DNA of 64,000 nt from Planctomycetota bacterium. Its GTDB lineage: Bacteria > Planctomycetota > Planctomycetia > Pirellulales > PLA5. Each line of letters opens with the position of its first letter. The stretch's first letter is position 1. Position numbers and translations under genes: made by a program. Below, in pieces: positions 36,001 to 43,972 of this stretch. The notes beneath the pieces were generated by a model that was given only the letters and a program-made list of their open reading frames with translations, was not told where the DNA came from and ran no database searches. The DNA lies in the NCBI GenBank assembly GCA_003576845.1, contig QEVJ01000050.1:19079-83078 (forward strand). Direction: 5' to 3'.

Positions 36001-38757
36001 GAGGAACCGCCATTTGTTCGCGCCGCCGCCGATCGCGTCGGCGGTGAACGTGCCGTTTTGGACCATTTCGACGTTCGTGCCGCCGGGATTTTCGATGACA
36101 CTGAGGTTGTCGAGCAAGACGTCGCCCGAGTCGAGCAGTCCGATGCGAATCTCGCGGAAATCACCGCCGGAAGTCACCGGGTCGTAGACCGGGGCAATCG
36201 CGATCGCCGTGTACTCGTAGTGCCGCCACTCGGATCTGGTGCTTTCATCGCTCGGCGCCCAGGCTTCGGCCTGCGCGTTATCGGCGTCGGGGTCGCGGAG
36301 CTCGACGCTCGTGCCGCCGCCGTCGGCCGAGTTGGCCCAACGACCATCTTGATAGTACGTCACTTCGTCCGCGATGTTCTCGGCGGTGTCTTCGAGGACG
36401 ATGCGATCGGCGCTGTTGCTCAGGCCATCGCTGTATGGGCCGAGCGGCGCGAGGCCGGGATAATTGGCGGCGAGCGCCGCCGGATCGTTGCTCACGACAA
36501 GATACGCGCCGGGCTGCACGACCGTGCCGGCGGGGAAGGTATAGTGAATCGCGTCGTCGAACCGCCAGCCGCCGATGTCGACCTCGTGGTCGCTGCGGTT
36601 GTAGAGCTCGATCCATTCTTCGTCCGACTCGGTGAACGGAGACGCCGGCGAAACGGTGGTCACGCCGGTCACTTCCGCGCCGAACACGACGTCGTTGTTC
36701 TGCGGAATAATGTTGTGCAACTCTACGGCGAGCACGTTGCGGCCGGATTGCAGCAGGCTCGACGGAATGTTAATCGGGCCGACGGTCACGGCGTCGCCCA
36801 CCGGCACGGAGGCGTTCGTGTTGAACGTGACGTTCACGCCCTCGGCGATGTTGAACCGATAGAACTCCGTGCCGTTGAGATAAAACACGGCGCCGTCGTC
36901 GATGATGTGCCGCAGTTGCAGCACCGCATCGGCGGGATCGCCCTGGATGTCGAACGTGGTGCGGAAGTAGTAGGTCGGGCGGAGCGGGGTTAGCGGCGTG
37001 CTCTTCGCCGCCGGTAGTGTCGCCGTTTCGATATAAAACAGACCGGTTCCCGCCGACCAGCCGTCGTAGGCCAGGTCCGGATCGTAGACCCGCCACGACG
37101 TGCCCAGGTCGACGTTGGCCTGGTTGAACTGCCACGTCCCCGTCATCGGCACGAGCGTCGCCGACGAAGTTTCCGCAGGTTCGGCGAACGTCGGTCGGTG
37201 GTGATACATGATTTCGTTGATGACGATCTCGTCGTGAAACGCGAAGGCGTTCGCCGTGCCGAACGTGTCGGCCGACGTGTATTGCCAATTCCCGTCGGGC
37301 GTGCGGCCGCGAGCGCGAGCGCGGACCGTGGCCGCATCGACGACGCGCATTTTGTCGGGAGAAAAGAGAAACAGGCGTTCGCCGTCGGCCGGATTGAAAC
37401 CCAACTGAGCGGATGTGAACGCGGCATATCCGCCCGCCGGCACGGAGAGGGCCGGAACGACGAATTCGCCGCCGGAAGCGCCCGTTGCCGCGATGACGTA
37501 GCCGGAGAGGTCCTGTTCGGTCACGGCGTTGTTCTGCAATTCGACTTGAAACGCAGCGCCCGCGGCGGCGATCTCATTGAGCGCGACGGTGGGCGTGCCG
37601 ACGCCGGGGTTGACGGTCGTCTTTTCAAGGACGAGTTCCGCACCAAACACGATATCGCTGCTCGTCGTGCTGGCCTGGTGAACCTCGACGGCAAAGGTAT
37701 TCGTTCCGGCGACGAGTAAATTCGTTGGCAGGCTGAACAAGCCGGAGAGTGCGGCGTCGCCGACGCCGACGTTGGCCAGCGTGGAAAACGTCACGGCACC
37801 CGCGGCCATGTTGAATCGGCTCACCTCCTGGCCGTTGAGGTAAAACACGGCGCCGTCGTCGACGCGGTGGCGGAGCTTGAGTTCCGCGCCATTGAGGTTG
37901 CCGTCGAACTGAAACGTCGTGCGGAAGTAATAGGTGCGAACGCTTTGGACGTATGGCGTGAAGGTCGTGGCGAGAGGAAATGCGCTTTCGACTCCCAGCA
38001 GGGCCGGTCCGCTCTCCCAGCCGGCGTCGTTGTAGCCGACGTTTCGCCAGGCGGTTCCCAAGTCCGTGCCGGACTTGTCGTAACGCCAGGTACTGCTCAG
38101 TGGCAACAGCGTGCGTTCCTCGGTCGTAACCGGCGGCGGAATGTTCGGCGCGCCGGGCGATCCGCCCATCTGGACGCTCGTGTTCCAACTCGCCGGGTCC
38201 TCGCTGCCGCTTTGCGGATTAAATTTAGCGAGCGTCGCGCCGGAGCCGTCCGGACCGGAGGGCCATTTGTTGTCGTCGCCATATTCGAGGCGATCCATCA
38301 CGCGGCCGGCGTGATTCAGCAGTTCGATCCGTTCGCCGCCGTTCGACAGACTTCCGGTAAACGGGCCGAGGGCGCCGGCGAAACCCGTGTGCACAGCGAG
38401 CGCGGCGGGGTCGGCGGAAATGACGATGCGGCCGCCGCCCGCAACGACGGTCCCGGCGGGAAACGTGAAATCCACGCCGTCGGCCAGCTTCCAGTTCGAC
38501 ACATCGACGTTCACGGCCATCTGGTTGTGCAACTCGATCCACTCCGGCGTGCCGTCGCCGGCGGGGTTGTACATGATCTCGTTGAACACGACGGTGCTGT
38601 CGAGAACGATTCGCGCCTCCAGCGGCTCGATGCGCAGGCTCCGGCCGCGTTGCGATTTCCGGGCGGCGTTCGCGGCGGGGAAGATTCGACGTTCGCGCTT
38701 GGACGCCGGACACGACACGTCCGAATCCAAGCGCCGGCGCATTCGAGAAAACCGCAT
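33088..38757 (-). CDS. Giant secreted lamin-tail / CotH kinase / dockerin protein
   Basis: About 1889 residues from ATG 38757, which has GGAG upstream; the open frame reaches 38856 only through a TTG codon. The N-terminus is basic with RGRSLRIEPLEARIVLDST, the planctomycete LExR-type signal. It then has at least four lamin-tail-like domains (for example VVFNEIMYNPAGDGTPEWIE near the start, EIVINEIMYHHRP, RVTELMYHPADD), two related jelly-roll modules (VDDGAVFYLNGQEVSRFN and IIDDGAVFYLNGTEFYRFN), a CotH kinase-like domain (plus about 35330-34330; VGIRQRGSMFSRGNPSSTGY and LLALPWDWNFVASYG), and a type I dockerin (plus about 33500-33320; DLNGDLRVDLLDLAIVQANL and GDLNGDAKVTAADAAILAQN). A basic tail of about 75 residues ends the protein. 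Probably a surface protein phosphorylating secreted partners; that role is inferred. Confidence 0.92.
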   Translation of the reverse strand: MRFSRMRRRLDSDVSCPASKRERRIFPAANAARKSQRGRSLRIEPLEARIVLDSTVVFNEIMYNPAGDGTPEWIELHNQMAVNVDVSNWKLADGVDFTFPAGTVVAGGGRIVISADPAALAVHTGFAGALGPFTGSLSNGGERIELLNHAGRVMDRLEYGDDNKWPSGPDGSGATLAKFNPQSGSEDPASWNTSVQMGGSPGAPNIPPPVTTEERTLLPLSSTWRYDKSGTDLGTAWRNVGYNDAGWESGPALLGVESAFPLATTFTPYVQSVRTYYFRTTFQFDGNLNGAELKLRHRVDDGAVFYLNGQEVSRFNMAAGAVTFSTLANVGVGDAALSGLFSLPTNLLVAGTNTFAVEVHQASTTSSDIVFGAELVLEKTTVNPGVGTPTVALNEIAAAGAAFQVELQNNAVTEQDLSGYVIAATGASGGEFVVPALSVPAGGYAAFTSAQLGFNPADGERLFLFSPDKMRVVDAATVRARARGRTPDGNWQYTSADTFGTANAFAFHDEIVINEIMYHHRPTFAEPAETSSATLVPMTGTWQFNQANVDLGTSWRVYDPDLAYDGWSAGTGLFYIETATLPAAKSTPLTPLRPTYYFRTTFDIQGDPADAVLQLRHIIDDGAVFYLNGTEFYRFNIAEGVNVTFNTNASVPVGDAVTVGPINIPSSLLQSGRNVLAVELHNIIPQNNDVVFGAEVTGVTTVSPASPFTESDEEWIELYNRSDHEVDIGGWRFDDAIHYTFPAGTVVQPGAYLVVSNDPAALAANYPGLAPLGPYSDGLSNSADRIVLEDTAENIADEVTYYQDGRWANSADGGGTSVELRDPDADNAQAEAWAPSDESTRSEWRHYEYTAIAIAPVYDPVTSGGDFREIRIGLLDSGDVLLDNLSVIENPGGTNVEMVQNGTFTADAIGGGANKWRFLGTHEGTHVAADPDDPTNKVLRIVAESKADYLDNLLETTTVGNLPIVPGRTYRISFDAKWLSGSPQLRTELYYNRVVKLDILDQPTLSGTPGWQNSTYAPNIGPTYENFRHGPAVPTASQPATVTVLPSDPDGVASMRLYYSVAGGAWNNVAMTATAGGEYAASIPGQAAGTVVQFYVQGQDALGAISTYPAAGPNSRALIKWNDGAAQSGARHNFRMIMTAADLAKMFTATNMMSNQRLGGTIVYDETEVFYDVGIRQRGSMFSRGNPSSTGYNIKFQPDHLFRGVHRSVTMKAAGRAEILVKHTALQVGVPEMYDDVIYMITASPGVSSVANMSMARYGDEYITTQYEDGGDGTVFKMQGIRVLLNNTGAESLKTYQPVGWISSYDLTNLGDDKEQYRWSIQIMNNRAKDDYGPLVDAMQALSLSGLQLEQAVDDYIDVDQWMRVFALQNLWGIGDAYMQGNPHNIDFYIRPSDGKLLALPWDWNFVASYGATSPLYGIENRNVTEVIDRPIYRRLYYGHMLDMIQTVYNPAYMTAWTTHYGSLTGESYGNYATYITQRGNYVLSQLNTVAPNVPFNITTPNGQQVNDTVATIAGDGWINVREIRVAGTTDPLDVTWTDFDSWQTTIPVAFGSNTIVLEALDHQGNVVGTDTVTVSSTVSSRPLNDFLRVTELMYHPADDLQFGYDADAFEFVELRNISDETTLDLSEARFTNGVAFDFAGSAVSSLAPGAYALVVSNAEAFALRYGSGLPVAGTYSGQLNNAGETVRLEDGDGVAIQEFTYDDVGEGWHPTTDGDGYSLVILDAAAPVATWNDPAAWRPSYAIGGSPAADDTPVLDGDLNGDLRVDLLDLAIVQANLGTLAGATRASGDLNGDAKVTAADAAILAQNFGRSAPSPIPSAPAAIVRSARSPRADRGGEPVPPLRLHAARRGLVRPQAVDAAHESRETVRERSQAVRTVTRPLRLSASTD

Positions 38758-38867
38758 TCCATACACTCCGCGACACGAGGCCAGACGAACGGAGAAAAAG
38801 ACCGAGGCCGTCCGGTTTCCCGCACGGCCCCGCGAACTCATAGGGGATTGAGCCAACGATCCGTGAA

Positions 38868-39177
38868 TCAGTCGCGACGCGAGCGCCGGCGCAACGCCAC
38901 GACGGCCGCTGCCATTGCCCCCATCGACGCCAACGCCAGCGTGCCGGGTTCGGGAACGACGGTTCCGTACACGCGGATGTCGTTCAGGCCGGCACTGCCG
39001 TTCGTGGCGCTCGAATGATACGTGAGCGCGACGAACTTAATGTACCGCGCCTGCCCGGGCAACAGGCCATTGGCGCCCGTGAACGATTCGGGCGCGAGCA
39101 CCGACTGGCCGTCGGTCCGCTGGAGATTCGCGCTGAGGAGCACGACCGGGTCGATCAGTTGATTGGCCCCGTCGACC
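38868..39177 (-). pseudogene. C-terminal remnant of a PEP-CTERM protein
   Basis: Roughly 103 codons remain open after an in-frame TAG at about 39178. The reading gives VDGANQLIDPVVLLSANLQR, then ARYIKFVALTYHSSATNGSA, the end of a discoidin-like domain, and finally VPEPGTLALASMGAMAAAVV followed by ALRRRSRRD: the PEP motif, transmembrane helix and basic tail that exosortase recognises. There is no signal peptide or proper start; GTG at 39143 is the only late start. In another frame just upstream (39180-39240) EAVFTAANGL looks like more of the same protein, pointing to a frameshift plus loss of the 5' part. Confidence 0.8.
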
Positions 39178-39251
39178 TAAGCCGTTGGCCGCCGTAAACA
39201 CGGCTTCTTGGGAGGGCGAAAGCCGCGTCAAGCACGTTCGGCGTTCTGCTC

Positions 39252-39815
39252 GTGACCGCCGTAATACTGGTTGGTGGCGCGGATCGTGCCGCGGCTCAAC
39301 CATCGGGCGCTCCGGGCGCTGCCGCCGCGGCCGATCCCAAGCGCTCGGCCGCCGAGCTGGCTGCGCTCCGCGAAAAGCTCGATGCCACGCTCTGGTCGAA
39401 CGAGGTCACCGCCCAACGGCACGAAGAGACGTTTATCAAGCTCTGGGACGATCTGCGGGCCAGTCCGGATCAATGGAAGGTGCTGGGCAGTTTCCCGTTC
39501 CAGGCGCTCCACGTCGGCGAACTTGCGCCGTCTCCGCCGCGCGATGGTAAGCCGACCGCGCTCGGCCTCGAAGAGTTCATCGTCGGACCGGCCAAACGCA
39601 AGCTTTCGGCCGATGATTTCAAGGGGCAACTGGCGGCACTCGCGTCGGCCGGCTATCGGCTCGTCGAAACCGAGTGGCACCACTCGACGTTCGACCAACC
39701 CAAGGACGGCCCGGCGCGTTCGACCGTGAGCATGACGCTGCACGTCGTTCGCGAGAAACCCGTCGAACGGATCGTGGTGAAGGGGAAGATCGACGTCGAA
39801 TGGTCAAACGACTGA
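39252..39815 (+). CDS. N-terminal part of a CRTAC1-like protein (split gene, first fragment)
   Basis: 187 residues from GTG 39252. The first residues (TAVILVGGADRAAAQPSG) look like the back half of a signal peptide whose real start is missing: the frame runs upstream to a TAA at 39195 without ATG, GTG or TTG. The body contains ETFIKLWDDLRASPDQWKVL, RLVETEWHHSTFDQPKDGPA and MTLHVVREKPVERIVVKGKI, resembling the N-terminal region of planctomycete CRTAC1/FG-GAP proteins. It ends at TGA 39813-39815, overlapping the ATG of the next fragment (TGATG). Most likely one gene broken by a frameshift. Confidence 0.7.
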   Translation: MTAVILVGGADRAAAQPSGAPGAAAAADPKRSAAELAALREKLDATLWSNEVTAQRHEETFIKLWDDLRASPDQWKVLGSFPFQALHVGELAPSPPRDGKPTALGLEEFIVGPAKRKLSADDFKGQLAALASAGYRLVETEWHHSTFDQPKDGPARSTVSMTLHVVREKPVERIVVKGKIDVEWSND

Positions 39816-41422
39816 TGCCGCTGTTGGTTTACGACCTCAACGGCGACGGCCTTTCGGAAATCGTCCTCGGCGGGTTGAACCGCATTTACTGGAACGAAGG
39901 CGCTGGCAAGTTTCGCCAGGCGCCGCTCGCCGAGTATCCCGTCGAAATGTTCGACGCCGCGATCCTGGCCGACTTCACGGGCGACGGGCACGTCGACCTG
40001 GTGTGCGTTTCCGAAGACCGCTATCCGCGAATCTTCGAGGGCGGCCAGGACGGGAAGTTCTTGCAGCCTTCGCGACGCTGCGCTCGGTCGCAACTCGAAC
40101 TCCCGAAATCGTTCACCGCCGGCGATATCGACGGCGACGGCGACTTGGACCTGTGGATCGGCCAGTACAAGTTTCCCTACGTCGAAGGCTCGATGCCGAC
40201 GCCGTTTTACGACGCCAACGACGGTTTTCCCTCGGTGTTGCTCGTGAACGACGGCAAGGGGAACTTCCTCGACAAGACCGACGCGGCGGGCCTCTCAAAA
40301 AAGCGTAACCGCCGCACGTTCAGCAGTTCGCTCGTCGATCTCGACGACGACCGCGACCTCGACTTGATCACGGTCAACGACTTTTGCGGCTTCGACGTGT
40401 ACGCCAACGACGGCCAGGGCAAGTTCACCGACGTCACCGACCAGATCGTCGACCAGAAGCATTTGTTCGGCATGGGGCACTGTTTCGCCGACTTCGACGG
40501 CGACGGCCTGCTCGATATCTACGGGATCGGCATGAGCAGCACCACGGCCAGACGGCTCGACCACATGAAGCTTGGGCCAGCCGACCGCGCCGATATCAAC
40601 GCCAAACGCTCGGCGATGGGGTACGGCAATCGCCTGATGTTCGGTCGAGAGAACACGATCGACCGTCGCAAGCAGCGCGTCTATCGCCAGGCCGCGTTCA
40701 ATGACCAGCTTTGCCGCACCGGCTGGTCCTGGGGCACAACCGCCATCGACTTCGACAACGACGGCGATAAGGACATCTTCGTCACGAACGGCCATTCGAG
40801 CGGCCGTTCGGCCCGCGACTATTGCACGCGGTATTGGTGTCACGACGTGTACACGGGCACTTCGCAGGCCAATCGCGAGTTGCTCTCGCTATTCGGCGAT
40901 TCGCTGCGCGATTTGCATCGCGGCGAGATTTCTTGGAACGGCTTCGAGCACGACGTGCTGTGGATGAACGATCGCGGACGCGGTTTTGCCGATGCGGCGT
41001 TTCCGCTGGGCATCGCGTTCGAGTTCGACGGCCGCGCCGCCGCCAGCGACGATCTCGACCTCGACGGTCGGCCCGACTTGCTCGTCGTCGAACACAGCGC
41101 CGTCGACCGCCAAACCGTAACTTATCGCCTGCACGTCCTGCGGAATCGGCTGGAGACGAGCAACAACTGGATCGGCGTGCAACTGGGCGAGAGCCCGGCC
41201 GGTTCGCCGATCGGCGCGCGCGTCGCGGTCACCTATCCCGGCGGCCGCCAAATCGCTCGCGTCGTCACCGGCGACTCATTCTCGTCGCAACACGCGGCAA
41301 CGGTACACTTCGGCCTCGGTGCCGCAACCCGCGTCGAAGCCATCGACATCGAATGGGCGAGCGGCAAGAAACGACGCCTGGAAGGTCCAACGATTCGCCG
41401 CTATATGCGGGCAACGCCCTAG
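39815..41422 (+). CDS. CRTAC1/ASPIC-UnbV family protein (split gene, second fragment)
   Basis: 535 residues from ATG 39815, which overlaps the previous stop codon; ATG 39800 is also possible. FG-GAP/VCBS-type repeats with calcium loops run through most of it (YDLNGDGLSEIVLGGLNRIY, AGDIDGDGDLDLWIG, ADFDGDGLLDIYGIG, IDFDNDGDKDIFVTNGH). The C-terminal ASPIC/UnbV domain is clear (WIGVQLGESPAGSPIGARVA, IARVVTGDSFSSQHAATVHF). Expected to be a secreted propeller protein. On its own it lacks a signal peptide, supporting the view that it and the preceding frame were one gene. Confidence 0.8.
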   Translation: MPLLVYDLNGDGLSEIVLGGLNRIYWNEGAGKFRQAPLAEYPVEMFDAAILADFTGDGHVDLVCVSEDRYPRIFEGGQDGKFLQPSRRCARSQLELPKSFTAGDIDGDGDLDLWIGQYKFPYVEGSMPTPFYDANDGFPSVLLVNDGKGNFLDKTDAAGLSKKRNRRTFSSSLVDLDDDRDLDLITVNDFCGFDVYANDGQGKFTDVTDQIVDQKHLFGMGHCFADFDGDGLLDIYGIGMSSTTARRLDHMKLGPADRADINAKRSAMGYGNRLMFGRENTIDRRKQRVYRQAAFNDQLCRTGWSWGTTAIDFDNDGDKDIFVTNGHSSGRSARDYCTRYWCHDVYTGTSQANRELLSLFGDSLRDLHRGEISWNGFEHDVLWMNDRGRGFADAAFPLGIAFEFDGRAAASDDLDLDGRPDLLVVEHSAVDRQTVTYRLHVLRNRLETSNNWIGVQLGESPAGSPIGARVAVTYPGGRQIARVVTGDSFSSQHAATVHFGLGAATRVEAIDIEWASGKKRRLEGPTIRRYMRATP

Positions 41423-41862
41423 CAGAGAGCCGCGCACGGGGACGTGGCCGAGCGCGTCATCACGATTCGCCGCAACGGCAACGTTAACCTACGGATGCGC
41501 ACCGCCGAAACAACCGGCGACCACATCGCACCAGCGGACCAAGGATCCCGAGTAGCGGCAGCAGGACTCGAACCGGATTCCATAACGTGTTGCAGCGTAA
41601 AGGATTCGCAAGAATCGGACAACCCGGGCGCTGCAAAATGCGCAGCAGTCGGCGCACCATCATTTCGACCCCGCTTCGGTCGAACGCGGTCTGAGTTTAA
41701 GTTTCACCAACCTCGCCATGAGGCGACGAGTCGGCCACGACGGTCAACTCACTTCCGACGTCGACCTGTCACCCCGACGACGGCTGACATTGACCGCCTT
41801 CGGCGTATCACTAAAATGTTGCGATTCTTGGGGTTAGTACGCTCTGCTCCCGCCCTTGCCGC
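41423..41862. other. Spacer before lysS with a tRNA-3'-end-like fragment
   Basis: No gene supported. On the minus strand at about 41550-41580 there is GGTTCGAGTCCTGCTGCCGC, which resembles a tRNA T-loop and acceptor 3' half, but no matching 5' half is present. Confidence 0.4.
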
Positions 41863-43515
41863 ATGTCGACGATAACGAACCGCGCCGGTACAATGCCATC
41901 CGAACAGGCCAAACCGATCCCCGCTCCCGAGGACCGAGGCATCCACGAAGCTTCGCGGCGCGAGAAGCTGGCGAAGATCGGCGCCTTGGGGCACGACCCC
42001 TGGGGGCAGCGGTTCGACGGTCACTCCGCGATCGCGGCCCTGCAAGGGCGGGCGGGCGAAGTGAAGCTACAACTTGCTGACGGCCGAACCCTCGACCTGC
42101 CCGACCCTAAGGCCGACGCCGCGTTTGATTTTCGCGCATGGCTCGCCGCGCAAGGACAGGGCGAGCTTGTCGGACCCAAGGTCCGCGCCGCCGGGCGGAT
42201 CGTTCTCCTTCGCGATGCCGGCAAGCTCAAGTTCGCGAACATCCGCGACTGGACCGGCGATATCCAGATACTCATCGGCAAGAGCCAGGTCGGCGACGAC
42301 AATTGGGCGCTCGCCCAGTGCTTCGATCTCGGCGACTTGATCGGCGTCGACGGCACGCTGCGGCGGACCAAGACCGGCGAGCTGACCATCTTCGCCGAAT
42401 CGCTCACGTTCTTGTCGAAGTCGATCGAGCCGCCGCCGGACAAGCACCACGGGCTCTCCGACACCGAGCAGCGCCAGCGGATGCGGTACGTCGATCTCGC
42501 CTACAACGAGGGCGTGCTGGAGCGGTTCTTGAAGCGGACCAAGATCGTCCAATCGATCCGTAGCACGCTCGGCGGCGAAGGCTTCGTCGAAATCGAAGGC
42601 CCCACGTTGCACAGCGTCGCGGGCGGGGCGGCCGCGCGGCCGTTCATCACGCACCACAATACGCTCGACATGCAACTCTTCATGCGGATCGCGCTGGAGT
42701 TGCACCTCAAGCGGCTCTTGGTCGGCGGCATGGAGCGGGTGTATGAGCTGGGCCGCGTGTATCGCAATGAAGGGATCAGCCCGCGGCACAATCCCGAGTT
42801 CACGATGCTCGAGGTCTATCAGGCCTATGGCGATTACGGCTCGATGATGGATCTGACCGAGAAGATCATCGTCGACGCGATCAAGGCGACGGGGCAGCCG
42901 TTTCGATTGCCCTGGGGCGAGAGCACGATCGACTTCACGCCGCCGTTCACGAGGGCCACGTACGACGAGTTGTTCTTCGAGCACACCGGCGTGAAGGCCG
43001 ACGACACCGCCGGCGTGAAGGCGCTCGCCGAGACGATCGGCTTCGACACCGCGGGCAAGCATCCGGACGTCATCAAAAGCGAGGTGTTCGAGGAGAAGGT
43101 CGAGGACGCGCTGATTGGCCCGGTTTTCGTGCTCGACTACCCGGCGAGCATTTGCCCGCTGACGAAGCGGAAGAAATCGAATCCGGCCCTGGCGGAGCGG
43201 TTCGAATTGTTCGTCGAGGGCATGGAAGTGGCGAACGCGTATACGGAGCTGAACGATCCCGACTTGCAGGAACAACTGTTTCGCACGCAACTCGCCGGGC
43301 AGAACGAAGAGGACTCGATGGCGAAAATGGACCACGACTTCATACGGGCGCTGCGGCACGGAATGCCGCCGGCGGGAGGTCTAGGGATCGGGATTGATCG
43401 GTTGGTCATGCTGCTGACGAACAGCCAGACGATTCGGGATGTGATTCTGTTTCCGCTGTTGCGGGAAGAGGGACGCGGGGCGCGGGGCGCGGGGCGCGGG
43501 GACGACGAGGCTTAG
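41863..43515 (+). CDS. lysS: Lysine--tRNA ligase (class II)
   Basis: 550 residues from ATG 41863; ATG 41893 is an alternative. The N-terminal OB-fold anticodon-binding domain covers about 90-200, and the class II catalytic core follows with motif 2 GRVYRNEGISPRHNPEFTML and motif 3 GGLGIGIDRLVMLLTN. It charges tRNA-Lys in the cytoplasm. The enzyme proper should end around PLLREE; the last residues, GRGARGAGRG plus DDEA, are encoded by a GGGGCGC repeat array that runs into the 3' end of the gene. Confidence 0.97.
   Translation: MSTITNRAGTMPSEQAKPIPAPEDRGIHEASRREKLAKIGALGHDPWGQRFDGHSAIAALQGRAGEVKLQLADGRTLDLPDPKADAAFDFRAWLAAQGQGELVGPKVRAAGRIVLLRDAGKLKFANIRDWTGDIQILIGKSQVGDDNWALAQCFDLGDLIGVDGTLRRTKTGELTIFAESLTFLSKSIEPPPDKHHGLSDTEQRQRMRYVDLAYNEGVLERFLKRTKIVQSIRSTLGGEGFVEIEGPTLHSVAGGAAARPFITHHNTLDMQLFMRIALELHLKRLLVGGMERVYELGRVYRNEGISPRHNPEFTMLEVYQAYGDYGSMMDLTEKIIVDAIKATGQPFRLPWGESTIDFTPPFTRATYDELFFEHTGVKADDTAGVKALAETIGFDTAGKHPDVIKSEVFEEKVEDALIGPVFVLDYPASICPLTKRKKSNPALAERFELFVEGMEVANAYTELNDPDLQEQLFRTQLAGQNEEDSMAKMDHDFIRALRHGMPPAGGLGIGIDRLVMLLTNSQTIRDVILFPLLREEGRGARGAGRGDDEA
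43471..43502. repeat. GGGGCGC array inside the lysS 3' end
   Basis: Four copies of GGGGCGC-type units. They are translated as Gly/Arg/Ala at the C-terminus of LysS. Confidence 0.9.
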
Positions 43516-43552
43516 CCTGCGATTCAAGAGCTGCGCACACGGAGGTGCGATT

Positions 43553-43930
43553 GTGAAATCTTATCGCGACTTGCACGTCTGGCAGAACGGAGTCGAGTTC
43601 ATTGCCGAAATCTACCGCGCAACGGAGTCATTTCCTGCCCGGGAACAGTATGGGCTGACGTCGCAGTTGCGCCGCTCGGCCGTTTCCATCGCCGCTAACG
43701 TTGCCGAGGGGCACGCCCGGCTTTCGACTCGCGAGTACTTGCGGTTCGTCTCGATCTCGCTCGGTTCACTCGCGGAAACGGAGACCCACATTACCGTTGC
43801 CCGTCGTCTTGGTTACTTCGACGCGAAACAGGAAAGCCAGCTTCTCGGCCGTTGCGATGCACTAAGCCGCATGCTCCACGGTCTGTCGAAGTCGCTGCGC
43901 ACGAAGATCAGGAATCAAGCCGAGAAGTGA
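43553..43930 (+). CDS. Four-helix-bundle protein (S23/IVP family)
   Basis: 125 residues from GTG 43553 with GGAGG upstream. The signature is plain: KSYRDLHVWQNGVEFIAEIY at the start, FPAREQYGLTSQLRRSAVSI with AANVAEGHAR after it, and SLGSLAETETHITVARRLGY. Members are small pentameric helical bundles, first seen encoded in 23S rRNA intervening sequences; function unknown. Here it is a free-standing gene between lysS and the ABC permease, flanked on both sides by GC-rich octamer arrays. Confidence 0.95.
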   Translation: MKSYRDLHVWQNGVEFIAEIYRATESFPAREQYGLTSQLRRSAVSIAANVAEGHARLSTREYLRFVSISLGSLAETETHITVARRLGYFDAKQESQLLGRCDALSRMLHGLSKSLRTKIRNQAEK

Positions 43931-43939
43931 GCGGCATTT

Positions 43940-43971
43940 CCCGCGCCCCGCGCCCCTAGCCCCGCGCCCCT
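43940..43971. repeat. CGCGCCCC octamer array
   Basis: Copies of CCCCGCG-type units lie 9 bp after the four-helix-bundle stop and end 2 bp before the permease start. Confidence 0.9.
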
Positions 43972-43972
43972 C

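Noticed and set aside
35077..36993. 638-codon plus-strand frame
   Set aside because: Antisense to the lamin-tail/CotH protein; composition is that of a shadow frame in high-GC DNA.
41545..41640. Complete tRNA gene
   Set aside because: Only a T-loop and 3' acceptor-like stretch can be seen; no complementary 5' acceptor strand or anticodon arm.
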